Source: Mortierella alpina
Lineage: Eukaryota; Mortierellomycota; Mortierellomycetes; Mortierellales; Mortierellaceae
Reading direction: 5' to 3'
Assembly: GCA_029449245.1 (NCBI GenBank)
Contig: JANATF010000013.1
Span: 124,001 to 188,000 of the forward strand
DNA: 64,000 nucleotides
The notes beneath the pieces were generated by a model. That model saw nothing but the letters and a program-made list of their open reading frames with translations, was not told the DNA's origin and made no database searches. Each line of letters starts with the position of its first letter. The stretch's first letter is position 1. Of this stretch, positions 24,001 through 34,207 are shown in pieces. A program made the translations under genes and the position numbers.

Positions 24001-26054
24001 ACGTCGGCCTGTCTTCCATCTTCACGACATTCAGCCATCGACGACAGCGGCCTTGGACGATCATAAGATCATGCCCGGGGTTACTGAAAGAGTGGGCATC
24101 ACTGGGCTCATTCGGACTCTTTTTCTTTCTTTAGTATATTATCAGCTTTATGAAAAGAGACAAGCAAACCTATTTTGAATGTTGGACGCATTGTTGAACA
24201 GGGACGCTCAAAGTGATACGGCAAGATGGGTAAAGCAACATCGTTTTTCTATCGACGATGCGCACCATGCAAGATACATAAAAAAAAAAAAATAAGAAAA
24301 AAAAAGGTCGGTGAACTATCAAGGGCGAGAAAGGGGTGAAAGGGGAGGAGGGACACGGATGGACGGGCGAGCAGACAAAGGAACGGATGGGACGATGGAC
24401 TGGGCCAACAAAAAGCATGAGACAAGGGCATAGAACAGAAGGCGACCATTGGACACCGACCCACGGTAGGCAATGGCGCCGATAAACGGAGACAACAGAC
24501 CTGAACGAGTCTCGATAGGGAAGGATGGGGTGCGGCAACCATGCTCTCTATACCGTCTTATTATTGCTACTATCGCCTACCCACGGGCGGGCCAGAGTGT
24601 TTGCTGGATCATTGCTTGCAGGCCATTGGTAGGGTGGCCAGCGGTGTGTGCCATGGGTCGTGGATGCCCATGGGTAGCGAGGGGATGGGGTGATACATCC
24701 AAACAAACAATCATACCCAATCGCTCATATAGTTTGGCAATGAAACCGCTATATACACAGTGCATGAAATTCAGGCGAGAGCAGGAACGAACTCCCTTCG
24801 GCCTTGTAGAGCGGGATGATGGTCCTCCTGTCCTTCTTGAGGACCGAGGCAGAGTGGCAGTGGCAGTGGCAGTGGCAATGGTGGCATCCGGTGTCCATGT
24901 CCATGATCAAAGAGCACTTTTGCTTGCCCAGCAGCAAGCGTCATCACGACGTGCTGTCGGTGATCGAAGGAACGTTGAAAGAGTAATCCATCCCAATCAC
25001 CTCTTGCCTCAGCTCCCACCCCACCCCTTGCTGGTGTCTTTGACCACGACCCCTTGACTAGTGTGAGTGGGATAGGGCTTGTGTGGTCGGAAGCGCCCAA
25101 CAATGTTGCAAATCGGCGTCCGGTTCTGCAAGTCTGCAAGTCTCTGTTTCTCTCGCTCTCGCGCTCGCTCGCCGTATCTCTCTCCCCTCTCTCATGCTTC
25201 CTCTCTTTCTCTCACTTGCTCTCTGATACTAGGCGACCGAGATGATGCGTAGCCAGCATGCCTTTGAAACCTTTCGTATGCTCGTTTCTCCTACACCTGG
25301 CATGAATCCGTCATCGTCCCCCCACGTTTGTTTTCATTTCGACCGAAAGAAAACCCTCTTTTGGCTGTAAAGATCTACATGTGCAGTGCAAACGTATGCG
25401 GCGCCTGAGCCGTGGGGTGTGCGTTCATGCTTTTCCCTAACCTTGCTCATTCTGCTTGATGTCTTCTCCTTGAATGCTTTATAGATCTCTGGGACATCAC
25501 AGTGCTTGTGTTGTCAATACAGTGGTGCATAAATGCTGTACATCAAATGCAGTACAGCACTGCACATTCACGAGTTCACCATGTACACTAAAGATTACTC
25601 TAGCAATTGAATCTTGGGCTCCTGATGTACTACTGTACACAGGGTGTGGATGGATGATGCCGAAAGGCATGAATGCCAGTGATTGTTGCTGGAGTGTAGT
25701 CTATGGCCGCTTGATTGAATGAGCAGCCTGAGGTAGAGAGATCGGCTAGTGCACACAACTCAACAGAGGTATATTCTTTTTAAATTCTAATGCGTTTATC
25801 GGACATGCAAGTGCCCGCACAGGGACACAGTAGAGCAGCAGGTGTATGATCAATTGAGTCCGAACATTCTTGCGTCTTTTCTCTCCTTGTCTATGCTGAT
25901 GGTGTTTTCTTTACGGGAGCTTCGTTGGTAAGTCCGCCTTGACAGTGCTTGTATTTCAATACGCCTCTTCAGGTAAAAACTCACAGGATCTGGCGCGTTT
26001 GACCCAGGCGTGGTATAGTCCGCGACAAAAACATCAGCTGTGTTTCGCTACACC

Positions 26055-26163
26055 TGCCATAGCTGTACATGCCACAGCTGTACATGCCACAGCTGCACCT
26101 GCCACAGCTGTACCTGCCATCGATGCACCTGCCATTGCTGCACCGCACTTGCCACTGATGCAC
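26055..26163 (+). repeat. 15-bp minisatellite, about seven copies
   Basis: The unit is TGCCACAGCTGTACC with small changes; the first six units are 15 bp apart from 26055, with a 5-bp insertion in the sixth. Three or four units contain the palindrome CAGCTG. Because 15 is a multiple of three, all frames stay open (for example a CHSCT pentapeptide repeat), but no ATG-initiated gene is evident around it. Confidence 0.85.
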
Positions 26164-26400
26164 TGATGCATCTGTCACTACGGCTTGGGCTGTCTTTTTT
26201 TCATTCTTCCAGGACTTTTAGCGTTTGTCGCCATCAGCAAGAAAGACCCAGTTCACCACTGTCATCTGGGCAAACTCGCGACGAGGACGGCGACCAGTGC
26301 ATCAGATCTCCTGTGTGCCTCCTTGACTCTGCATAAGCGAACTGAGAACATGCCATATGTCTTTGTGCGACTTGCATGATAGGATATTCATGTCCACAGC

Positions 26401-26425
26401 AAAAAAAAAAAAAAAAAAAAAAAAA
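26401..26425 (+). repeat. Poly-A tract of 25
   Basis: An uninterrupted A run, the longest in the window. No retroposed gene body or target-site duplication was identified next to it. Confidence 0.8.
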
Positions 26426-28328
26426 CGCTTCAGCTCCGAATATGCAAACGCGAGTCTACTTTTGCATAGGCACGTTTCCCTCTCCTCTCCTCAGTCCATC
26501 TCTTTCACTCTCTTCACTTTCTCTCTCTCTCACTTTTCTGACTCTATCTCCCTTGGCTCATTTGCTGAGGTGTGTTCCGTATGTACATCTGCCCATGATT
26601 TTTTTTATCTGTGTACCCCACCCCTTTACCCCTTTCATGCTTGTCGTTGTTCGCTTTATTTTTTTATTTCACGCATGAAAAAAAAATGTGTCGGCCCAGC
26701 CCGCTAGACACTTTCCCTATCCTAGAATCGCAGGAACATCTGGGACAGAAAGAAAAGGAGACACAAAAGAAAGAGATATTGGCGCAAGTGTTGGCAATGT
26801 TGTTCTTTCCTGCTTTGAAGTTATTCAATCCTGTTTTTTTTTCCATCATGGTACTACACTTTTGGTACAAAAACACAACCTTCACTGACACGCAAGAGGC
26901 GCCCAGTTGATGACCTTCACGCCTTCCTCTCCTCCTCCTCCTCCCCTGCCTATCCAGGGGTGTAACCCGTGCAGGAGCAAAGAAAAGATTCGAGAGCACT
27001 AAAAAACATTCTCTTTACAGTAGACTAGTCTACAATAGTTTTCATTCCTGGGACAATGTGGCCAATATTATTACCATTACAGACGCTTCATGTATCCTGT
27101 CCCGATACTACAGCCTTGAAAGTACAATTAGAACGTACAGAGTAGGTACTTGAGCCTTTGGTCGGATACCAAAAAGAAAAAAAAAAAAAACAACGCAACA
27201 CGGACACGAAAACAAATGCTCTCGCTGAAACATCCAGCGATCTGAAAGAGGGTTGAAGTCGCGCGCGCTCTCTGCGCCGATAGACTATATCGCAAGTGTG
27301 CTTATGGTGGTGTATGTAGAGCGTTCAATACTATAATTCACCATCTTCAGTAAAGCACCCATCTCTCTCTCTCTCTCTCTCCCATGCTATCCAAGTCTTG
27401 CTATAGTGCTTGGCGTGGTGCATTGAATCTGCCGCAATGAGAGCCGATAGCCCGTGCCTTGGGAATCGCGGGAAGGCCGCAGAGGGCGAGGGCTAAAGGA
27501 ACAAACAAAGAACGAGAGAACGAGAGAGAGTCGGACAGAGGGGAGAGCGGGCCTCGAGATGAAACCAAGTCTTGACGACCCTGATCTCACAGGCACATAA
27601 ATCACAAATCTCGCGCTCGTAGACAAGTTGAGCTGCCTCGCTTGTTCAAAAAAAAAATTGCTCTGATCATGTTTATGGTTCACGAAGCATGCATGTTTCC
27701 TGGGAATCGATTATCGGAAGAGCCCTCCTCTGCAAGAGGGCCAAGGGTTGGCCACAAAATTCAAAGGATCGACTGCACATACTACTCTGATCCTTTTTGC
27801 TCTATCGTAGCTGTGTGCCTGCCTGCTCCTGCCGGGCATGTTTTTTTTTTGTTTTTTATTTCTTTTTTGCTTGTCAGCCTGCGGTGAGTGGAGAGGAAAA
27901 AAGAGCAAGGATGCAGGGTGCAGCAGTGCAGCAGTGCATCAGAGTTGCAGGTGCACCGCAGGCAACTTTTTTTTTTAAACACACACATGCAAAGGCACAC
28001 CATTTTTGTTGGATCCACACCAAGATCCTGGCTGCATGCGGCACAGGAAAATCACATACCTATTTTTTTTTTCCTGCGGCCGCAGCCCAATGACGGTGAC
28101 GGGGGAGAGCGAGAGACCTCACAAAAAGTGAGGGGTAGGTAGCCCATGGGATTGAGAGATAGATAGAGAGTGAGAGCAATAGAGACCAAGAAAGAACGTG
28201 ATCCGATGTCGACATAGAACGGGATGCTGTGTTCATATGCGTGCAGGATGGTGCGTTGCAGTGAGGTGAGCGAGAGGGTGCGGTGGCGTGCACGCTGAAC
28301 GCTCTGACACCGCTCTGACTGGGTGAAC

Positions 28329-28380
28329 GACTGACTGACTGGCTGACTGACTGACTGACTGACGAGTTGAGTCACTCGTC
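28329..28380 (+). promoter_or_regulatory. GACT repeat followed by an inverted repeat with a TGAGTCA site
   Basis: A GACT/GGCT repeat (28329-28362) runs into a 7-bp inverted repeat, GACGAGT (28361-28367) and ACTCGTC (28374-28380). Overlapping its centre is TGAGTCA (28368-28374), the binding site of Gcn4/AP-1-type bZIP factors. It lies about 260 bp upstream of the ATG at 28640. Confidence 0.4.
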
Positions 28381-28550
28381 ATGCGAGATTTCTCTCTTGC
28401 AGCGGGTGGCTTGGACTCCACTCACCCACTCACCCACTCAGTCACCGACTCACGCCCACAGCGATCTGATACGATGAGGATGACTCTTGGGGTGTGAGGT
28501 GTGCGGTGCAAATGTGTGACACACAACTTCTCAGTCCCCTCGTCATATTT

Positions 28551-28558
28551 CATATAAG
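28551..28558 (+). promoter_or_regulatory. TATA box of the orphan polyQ gene
   Basis: CATATAAG, 82 bp upstream of the ATG at 28640, with C/T-rich leader sequence between them. Confidence 0.5.
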
Positions 28559-28639
28559 CCGGGCCCATTCTTTTTGCATTTCCCATCAACCGCTTTTCTT
28601 TCTTCCAATCACAATCACAATCACACCATCACCATCACC

Positions 28640-29746
28640 ATGACTCTCATCAGCACTCCTGTCGACCTCTCATCCCTCTACAACTACCCCCACAGCACCA
28701 TCCACTCGACTGACGACACCTACTCCCTTGCCCACGCCTCGGCCTTGTCCTGGCTCCAGCCAGCGACAGCGCCGGCCTCCCCCTCAAAGTACCGCACCCT
28801 CGCTTCCATCCAGGCTCAGTCGCTGCACCAGCAGCAGCAGCAGCACCAGTACAGCCTCCATACCCTCCCGCCCGTCTCGCCCATCTCCATCAAGCCCACC
28901 GCCCTCGACAGCACCCTTGCGCAGGACCCCCTCTCCACTGCGCTCGCCAAGAAGCAGGCCCGCCAGCCCACCATCACCGCAGCCATCCAGCAAATGGACA
29001 ACAGCCACGGCACCTGCTTCCTGCCATGGATCCACAACCCCTCCAACCTCGACTACATCTCACTCCGTCTGCGCCCGCTGTGCCTCGAATACCCCCTTGT
29101 CGACGTCGCTAACGTCCTGCGGTGGATTGGCGCAGACTGGTCCTCTGTCGACTGCAAAGCCCTTTTTAGAGCCGTCACCCAGTCATGGGACTCGTCGAGA
29201 AGACGCATGCTCGCATTCCTGCTCATCCGCGACGAGGAAATGAGACAGAAGGCAAAGTCCAAGCTCGTCGAGTTTGCTCAAAAGACGGGCAGCCGCACCG
29301 CCCACGCCAGTGTCAAGGGACAGCCACTCCGCCGTCCCTCCTCGCAGCAGCAACAGCCGCAGCAGCAGCAGCAGCACAGACCTTATTCATTTCAGAACCA
29401 GCGACTCCCTTCGCAACGACCTCTCCAAACACTCCAGTCCGACCCCGAGAGCACTACTGTGCCGACTTTGCACACTCTCTTGTTACCCAACTCTGTAGGC
29501 ACTGTATCGGTAGAGGACTCTGCTACGATCGACCTTGCCGCCTTGGAGGCGTTTGTGGCCAGTGCCTTGATCACTGGCCTCGATGTGGATCTTCCCACCA
29601 CCGCAGCTACAAATACTACAACAACTGCTAGTATTACTACTACTACTACTACTACTACCTCCTCCATCGGAGCCAGTATTGTCTGCGCCCCCAAGGCCAA
29701 TGCAATTTGTGGAGGCCCCTATCAGCGCCGTTATTCCCCCTATTAG
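28640..29746 (+). CDS. Hypothetical protein with polyGln and polyThr tracts
   Basis: Single exon, 368 residues, starting at an ATG in the context CACCATGAC. I do not recognise it. The N-terminal 110 residues are Ser/Pro/Gln-rich. Residues about 115-220 look like a folded helical region: LPWIHNPSNLDYISLRLRPL, VANVLRWIGADWSSVDCKAL, RRRMLAFLLIRDEEMRQKAK. Then come a Gln tract (about 235-250), a hydrophobic/acidic helix LAALEAFVASALITG, and a run of eight Thr encoded by ACT repeats. The conserved-looking core within disordered flanks suggests a regulatory protein, but no function is assigned. A possible polyadenylation signal AATAAA lies at 29882. It converges with the Hel2-like gene 305 bp away. 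Confidence 0.7.
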   Translation: MTLISTPVDLSSLYNYPHSTIHSTDDTYSLAHASALSWLQPATAPASPSKYRTLASIQAQSLHQQQQQHQYSLHTLPPVSPISIKPTALDSTLAQDPLSTALAKKQARQPTITAAIQQMDNSHGTCFLPWIHNPSNLDYISLRLRPLCLEYPLVDVANVLRWIGADWSSVDCKALFRAVTQSWDSSRRRMLAFLLIRDEEMRQKAKSKLVEFAQKTGSRTAHASVKGQPLRRPSSQQQQPQQQQQHRPYSFQNQRLPSQRPLQTLQSDPESTTVPTLHTLLLPNSVGTVSVEDSATIDLAALEAFVASALITGLDVDLPTTAATNTTTTASITTTTTTTTSSIGASIVCAPKANAICGGPYQRRYSPY

Positions 29747-30051
29747 GTCCTTGCTGTACCTTCCACTGTTACCCACAATTTCCTCGCTTTTCTTTTTTTT
29801 TTTGTTAGTTTTTTTTCCTCGCACTCTTTTTTTTTTTTTTCTTCTTTTTTTTATGACCGTTACGACCTATATACGAATGACAATAAAAACAAGAACCATT
29901 CAACGATACTTTTACATACGCACAGCTGTAAGATGCCGAAGATAGTATTCATTATTTGTCGGTCATAGAGAGAGAGAGAGCAGGGAACTGGAGAGGAGGG
30001 TTGTGAAAGTAGAATCTAGGATTTTTTGGCATGCTGCAAACTATTTTTTTT
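29747..30051. terminator. Convergent 3' region
   Basis: 305 bases between the 3' ends of the polyQ gene and the Hel2-like gene. It is T-rich at 29790-29850 with an AATAAA at 29882-29887, and has a short GA run near 29970. It probably serves 3'-end formation for both genes. Confidence 0.45.
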
Positions 30052-33000
30052 TTAGCCAACGTGGAAGAGAATCTTCTTCTTGTTCTTCTTCTTCCGCCCT
30101 GACAGGGACTCATCCTCTTCCTCCTGCTCGGCCGACAAATGGTTCCATCCCGTCACCCAACCATTGGCCGAATCGTCCTGCTGGCTCCGGCTCTTCTGCA
30201 TCGGCAGCAACCCAAACGACGGCTTGATCCCCACAGGTGCTTGGCTCACCAGCGACGGAAATTGGTCCGCCGCAGTCACGGGTCGTCCTTGCGTCGCAGT
30301 CGACGGACGGAACTGCGGTGCTGGTGAAGAACTCTTTCCAGACAATGGCTGCGGGATACCCGCCCATGAGGCTGAGCTTTGGCTGTTACTGCTGCTGGTG
30401 TTGCCGTTCCTGGTCTTACTAAGGCTGCTGTTGCTGTTGCCCACAGGGGTGGGCTCCACCGCTGTGGCCTCAGAACTTGGCTGCGGCACCGACCATGCCG
30501 CAGACGAATTCAGCTGCGGTGTTGGATAAAACATGGGTGTCGTACCTGATCGTGACCCTGATGGAGAACCTGCCCTGTTCAATGACGAGGCAGCAGCGGC
30601 GGCTCGGTCCCATGTGCTGGTCGACTTTGGCTTCATGTGCCCAAACCCTCCACGCGTGGTTCCGGACGACTTGATCACGAGCACACGGCGGGTCGAGGGC
30701 GTCACAATGTCAGCCAATGTCGGGTTCGAGGTCACCGTCGACTCGAGCGAGGGGAACTGGTGCTGCACAGTCTTGTAATCTCGCCAAACGCGCATCATCT
30801 CGGCTTTCTTGCTTTCAGAGTCCAATACATCGTAAAGACCTTGAACGACCTTTCCTGTCTTTTCAAGATCGGATCCAAACAGAGACGAAAGCGACGCAAC
30901 ATACTGGTTGGCGGGGATCTGCGAGTTGCGGTATTGAGTCGTTAATGTCCGGAATTGAGATAACGTCCCCGTGCCTCCTTGAAGATACTGTTGAACGCGC
31001 TCCTGCAGTGCTGCGTGTTTACTAAGAGAACGAAAGCGTAAGGAATGAGATTAGCAGCTTCAACGTGGCATAGTTGACGTTGGTTCACTATGGCAAAAAA
31101 ATTAAAAAAAAAAAAGTCGTACTTGAGCGTTTCGGGCGCGACAGAGCCGCCAGCCTTGCCAGCAGCTGCGGATGGCTGTGTTCGAGCAGCTGCAGTCGAG
31201 GTCGATGAGGCACCTACTGCAGACACGGCTGGCCAGTCTGCCCTGGACTGTGTCACCACAGCAGGAGAGTTTGCACGCATGGGGCTGGACGTCCGCTGAA
31301 TGTTGGCTGCCACTCTGGCAGCTGCCGACGTGGCCGAGCTCTGGGGACGGACCGGGGCGGGTGCAGACAGCGAGGTGCCAAACCCAGCAGGGGGCTGCGT
31401 CCGCAACATGGACTTTGTACCTGTTGCTTTCGATGCAGAGCTCAGAGAGAGGTTTGACATGTCATCCTGGGCGGCGTCCAGCGCTTCGCTGTTGTTACGT
31501 CGCTCCTGCTCCAGTGCCATTTGTTGCTGAAGAGCTATCTGCTGAATCTGGTGAGGCGTCAATTGGGGCTGTGCTGGTACATCCGATTCTTGCGCTGATG
31601 ACCGGTTTTGGCCCTGTTGTCGGTTGCCACCACGGCCGCCGCGGCGGTTGTTGCTTGTCTCGCCTGCAGGAGAGTGATAGCTGAAATTGATGTCGATCTT
31701 GCGCGCATCCCGTAATCTGTTCCTCTGACCATGGGCGGCATGTGGATGCAGTTCGGCCTCGTGCGCCTTCAAGTCCAAGTCTGAATCAAAGACAACAAAC
31801 TTTTTCTCCAGGCACTCTGGGTCCATGCAAGCATAATGCTCCGAGTGCAAGTGGCGTTCCTAACAGCACCACGAAAGCAGGAAAAGTGAGAAAACTATTA
31901 CATCGAAAAGGTCCTCTTCTCAGTTTCCGACAGGTTTCAATGTACTGGTAGAAATGTAAATGCACTTACAAGATCAGCATACTTGTCATAGTACTGGTGA
32001 CGGACGTTCCTCCGAAGACACAGGAAACACTGCTCGTGGTTCTTTTTACAGTGATCAAACAACTCGTCGTCGCCATAAAAGCTCTCCTTACAGAAACCGC
32101 ACTCTGGGTGTCCCTTGAAGCCCGAAGGCTCTGCAGAGTTCTGATTGGCTTGGCCGGCGTCTCCATTCTTGAAGTGCCGCGTAAGCTGCGAGGCCGTCAT
32201 CAGGTTGTGCTCATGCGCAAACACCTTTTTATGGCGGACACAAAGATCACTATTGCGTGCCAGGCATATGAATAGGTTAGCGACAATAGTAAGCAGTATA
32301 AAGGAAACGTCCCGTACAGCTCAATATTGCTCATGGCATCCCCAACGCACCAGAGTGTCAGCTTGTGGGTCTTTTTGACATGCGACTTGAGTTGGTTCCA
32401 ACCATCGGGACAGGCAACCTCGCAAGTGGGATCAGGGCAGTTGAACCTCAAGAGTACCATCGTGTCCTCATACATCTCCTGGTCCTCAAAGTACAAGTTC
32501 AGTTTGCGGTCAAAGTACGCCATCGCCTTTAGATCATAATCCTGGAAGGGCTTCTCGGCGTCGCGGGAAAAGATCACGATCCCTTGGTCGGCCTACATAC
32601 AAAGAGAATAGTTTTTTTTAGAAACGCAGAAAATGGCAGACAGGAGTCGAGTTTGTCCTGAGATGGTTGTCCTTTCGTGCAACGTTTGCTTTTTTTTTTT
32701 CTTTTTTTTTTTTTGTTTTCGCTGACTAACCTTGCAGTATGCGCAATTCTTGGTCTTGTACAAGGCGCGCAGGCGCAGGGTGCAAAGATGACATGTGCGG
32801 TGGTTGCAGTCCGACACAGCGAAAATGACAATGTTCTCGGTGCAGATGAAGCATGTATGCATCTCTCCATTCTCGTCTGTCGCAACTGCTGCAGGTGCTG
32901 ATTCCACGGCGCTGGTAGTGGTGGTAGTGGTGGTGGTCGCTGCAGGCGTCTTTCCAGCCTGAAGATCGATCGGGTCCGTGGCGGCTATGGTCCTTGGTGC

Positions 33001-33222
33001 TCGAGGCGTCGGTGCGGATGATGCATCGGCGGATGAGGATTCGGCCTTTTCCTTTTTGCGATGATCGTGGCGCTGGCTGTTGTTGCCTTTGGCTTTTGGG
33101 GCAGCGTCTGCGCCGGTCTTCTGGCTAGCGTGCTGGCCTGACCGCCCGTTGCGCCGCGAGGAGTTGTTGGCCTTGGGGGTGCTGGCGGCGGGAGTAGAGG
33201 AGGATGGCGGGGTAGGATCCAT
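30052..33222 (-). CDS. HEL2: RING E3 ubiquitin ligase, Hel2/ZNF598 type
   Basis: Five exons: 33222-32731, 32592-32351, 32249-31970, 31859-31123, 31021-30052, giving 906 residues. After a disordered Thr/Ala/Ser-rich N-terminus, the RING finger occupies residues 124-163 (CFICTENIVIF...CNHRTCHLC...CAYC). The typical Hel2 zinc-finger block follows: CPDPTC...LKSHVKKTH, LCDLCVRHKKVFAHEH, CGFCKESFYGDDELFDHCKKNHEQCFLC, and HSEHYACMDPECLEKKFVVF. The C-terminal half is disordered and ends in a basic KKKNKKK segment. In yeast and animals this enzyme ubiquitinates ribosomal proteins of collided ribosomes to start ribosome-associated quality control. The donor at 32350 (GTGCGT) is weak, but its splice regenerates the LCDLC motif. 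Confidence 0.93.
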
Positions 33223-34207
33223 GCCTGGGTGAGTATGAGGGCAAGGCGGATGGGGATGAGGCTGCAGGGTGTGCCTTCGCGTGTGATGAGGACGAGGACG
33301 AAGAGGAGGAGGAGGAGGACGAGGAGGGGGAGCGACGGGGATGACCAATGGAGCAAAGAAGAGAATGAACAAGAAACGATGCTGGTGAGCAAACACTGAT
33401 AAACAACACAGAATTTTTTTTTTTTTTGGATATCTACCCTGTATGTCCTGTCTGTCTGTCTGTCTGTCTGCCTGATAGGGTGGTGTATCTTATATATACA
33501 CACACACGCTTGCAGCACACTGCCCATCGTCCTACCGCAGCCATCGCCTGTTGACTACCGCAACAACCAAGGGGCATTGACTCGGCTGCAGGACCGGGCA
33601 CGAACGGCGACTCCGCCGCACGCTGCTGCATGGCTTGTTGTTGTTGCCACTCTCCATCCAGTCCGCACCCTGTCTCCCCGTGCAAACAGTCCTGCATACC
33701 AGTTGGACCCTTTGGATCTCAAGACACAAATCCGCAGCACTCCATCTCTTCTTCTCGTCCCTCTCACCTGTGTGCTCCGCATCCGTCCTCTTTAGTATGC
33801 CACACACCTTTCTTTCATTGAACACCGAGACAAGAGGGAAAAAAAAGACTTTTTTTTTATTAACATAAGCGTGAAAAATGGTATCGTTGTCAAGCGTAGC
33901 AATCAGACTCCTCTCTCCTCCTCCTCCTCCTCTTTCTCCTCCTTTCTGCAGATGGGACAGGCCTGTCGTAGGACCAAGAGAAATAATAACAATTGTATAA
34001 AAAAAAAAATGGATAACGCAAACCATGAACAGCCGGCAGAGGACTGACTGGCTTAGGTGGGAGCGCGAGGAGTGAAGAGAGCTGGGAGACCAGAAAGATG
34101 AAAATACGAAAAGAGAGAGAGAAATAACTTCAAAAGTGTTTTGCCAATGGGGGTACATGGTGGCAAACAAGAGGTGTTCAAGTTTCAAGAACGCCTCTCG
34201 TGTCCTA
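33223..34207. other. Intergenic between Hel2-like and Kin1-like genes
   Basis: 985 bases between two minus-strand genes. It includes GAGGAC-type purine repeats at 33285-33330 (C/T-rich on the sense strand) just upstream of the Hel2 start, a (GTCT)n run at 33447-33470, a CA run at 33500-33507 and a CTC repeat near 33910-33940. No gene was seen; the long open frame on the minus strand here is not protein-like. Confidence 0.5.

Larger units (their letters stand above)
24001..28639. other. Gene-free region, distal half, with several repeats
   Basis: No supported gene. It contains a (TGGCAG)n hexamer run at about 24854-24880, orphan C/T tracts on the plus strand at 25140-25220 and 26470-26545, and an 8-bp inverted repeat at 25534-25559. 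Further repeats are the 15-bp minisatellite at 26055-26163, 25 A at 26401-26425, a (CT)n run at 27363-27381 and a GACT repeat at 28329-28362. The last 100 bases are the promoter of the gene starting at 28640. Confidence 0.55.

Noticed and set aside
23277-24038. 253-codon minus-strand open frame
   Set aside because: Its second half is Ser/Pro/Leu sequence from the C/T tract and its first half has no recognisable motif. No ATG-based gene model with conserved features could be built.
24473-25057. 194-codon ATG-initiated open frame on the plus strand in the 9.2-kb gap
   Set aside because: The composition is unlike the genes here, it includes an artefactual VAVAVAM run from a hexamer repeat, and no family is recognised. 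It is the best single candidate in the gap but too weak to call.
26401-26425. Poly-A tract as evidence of a retroposed gene
   Set aside because: No coding remnant precedes it and no flanking target-site duplication was found.
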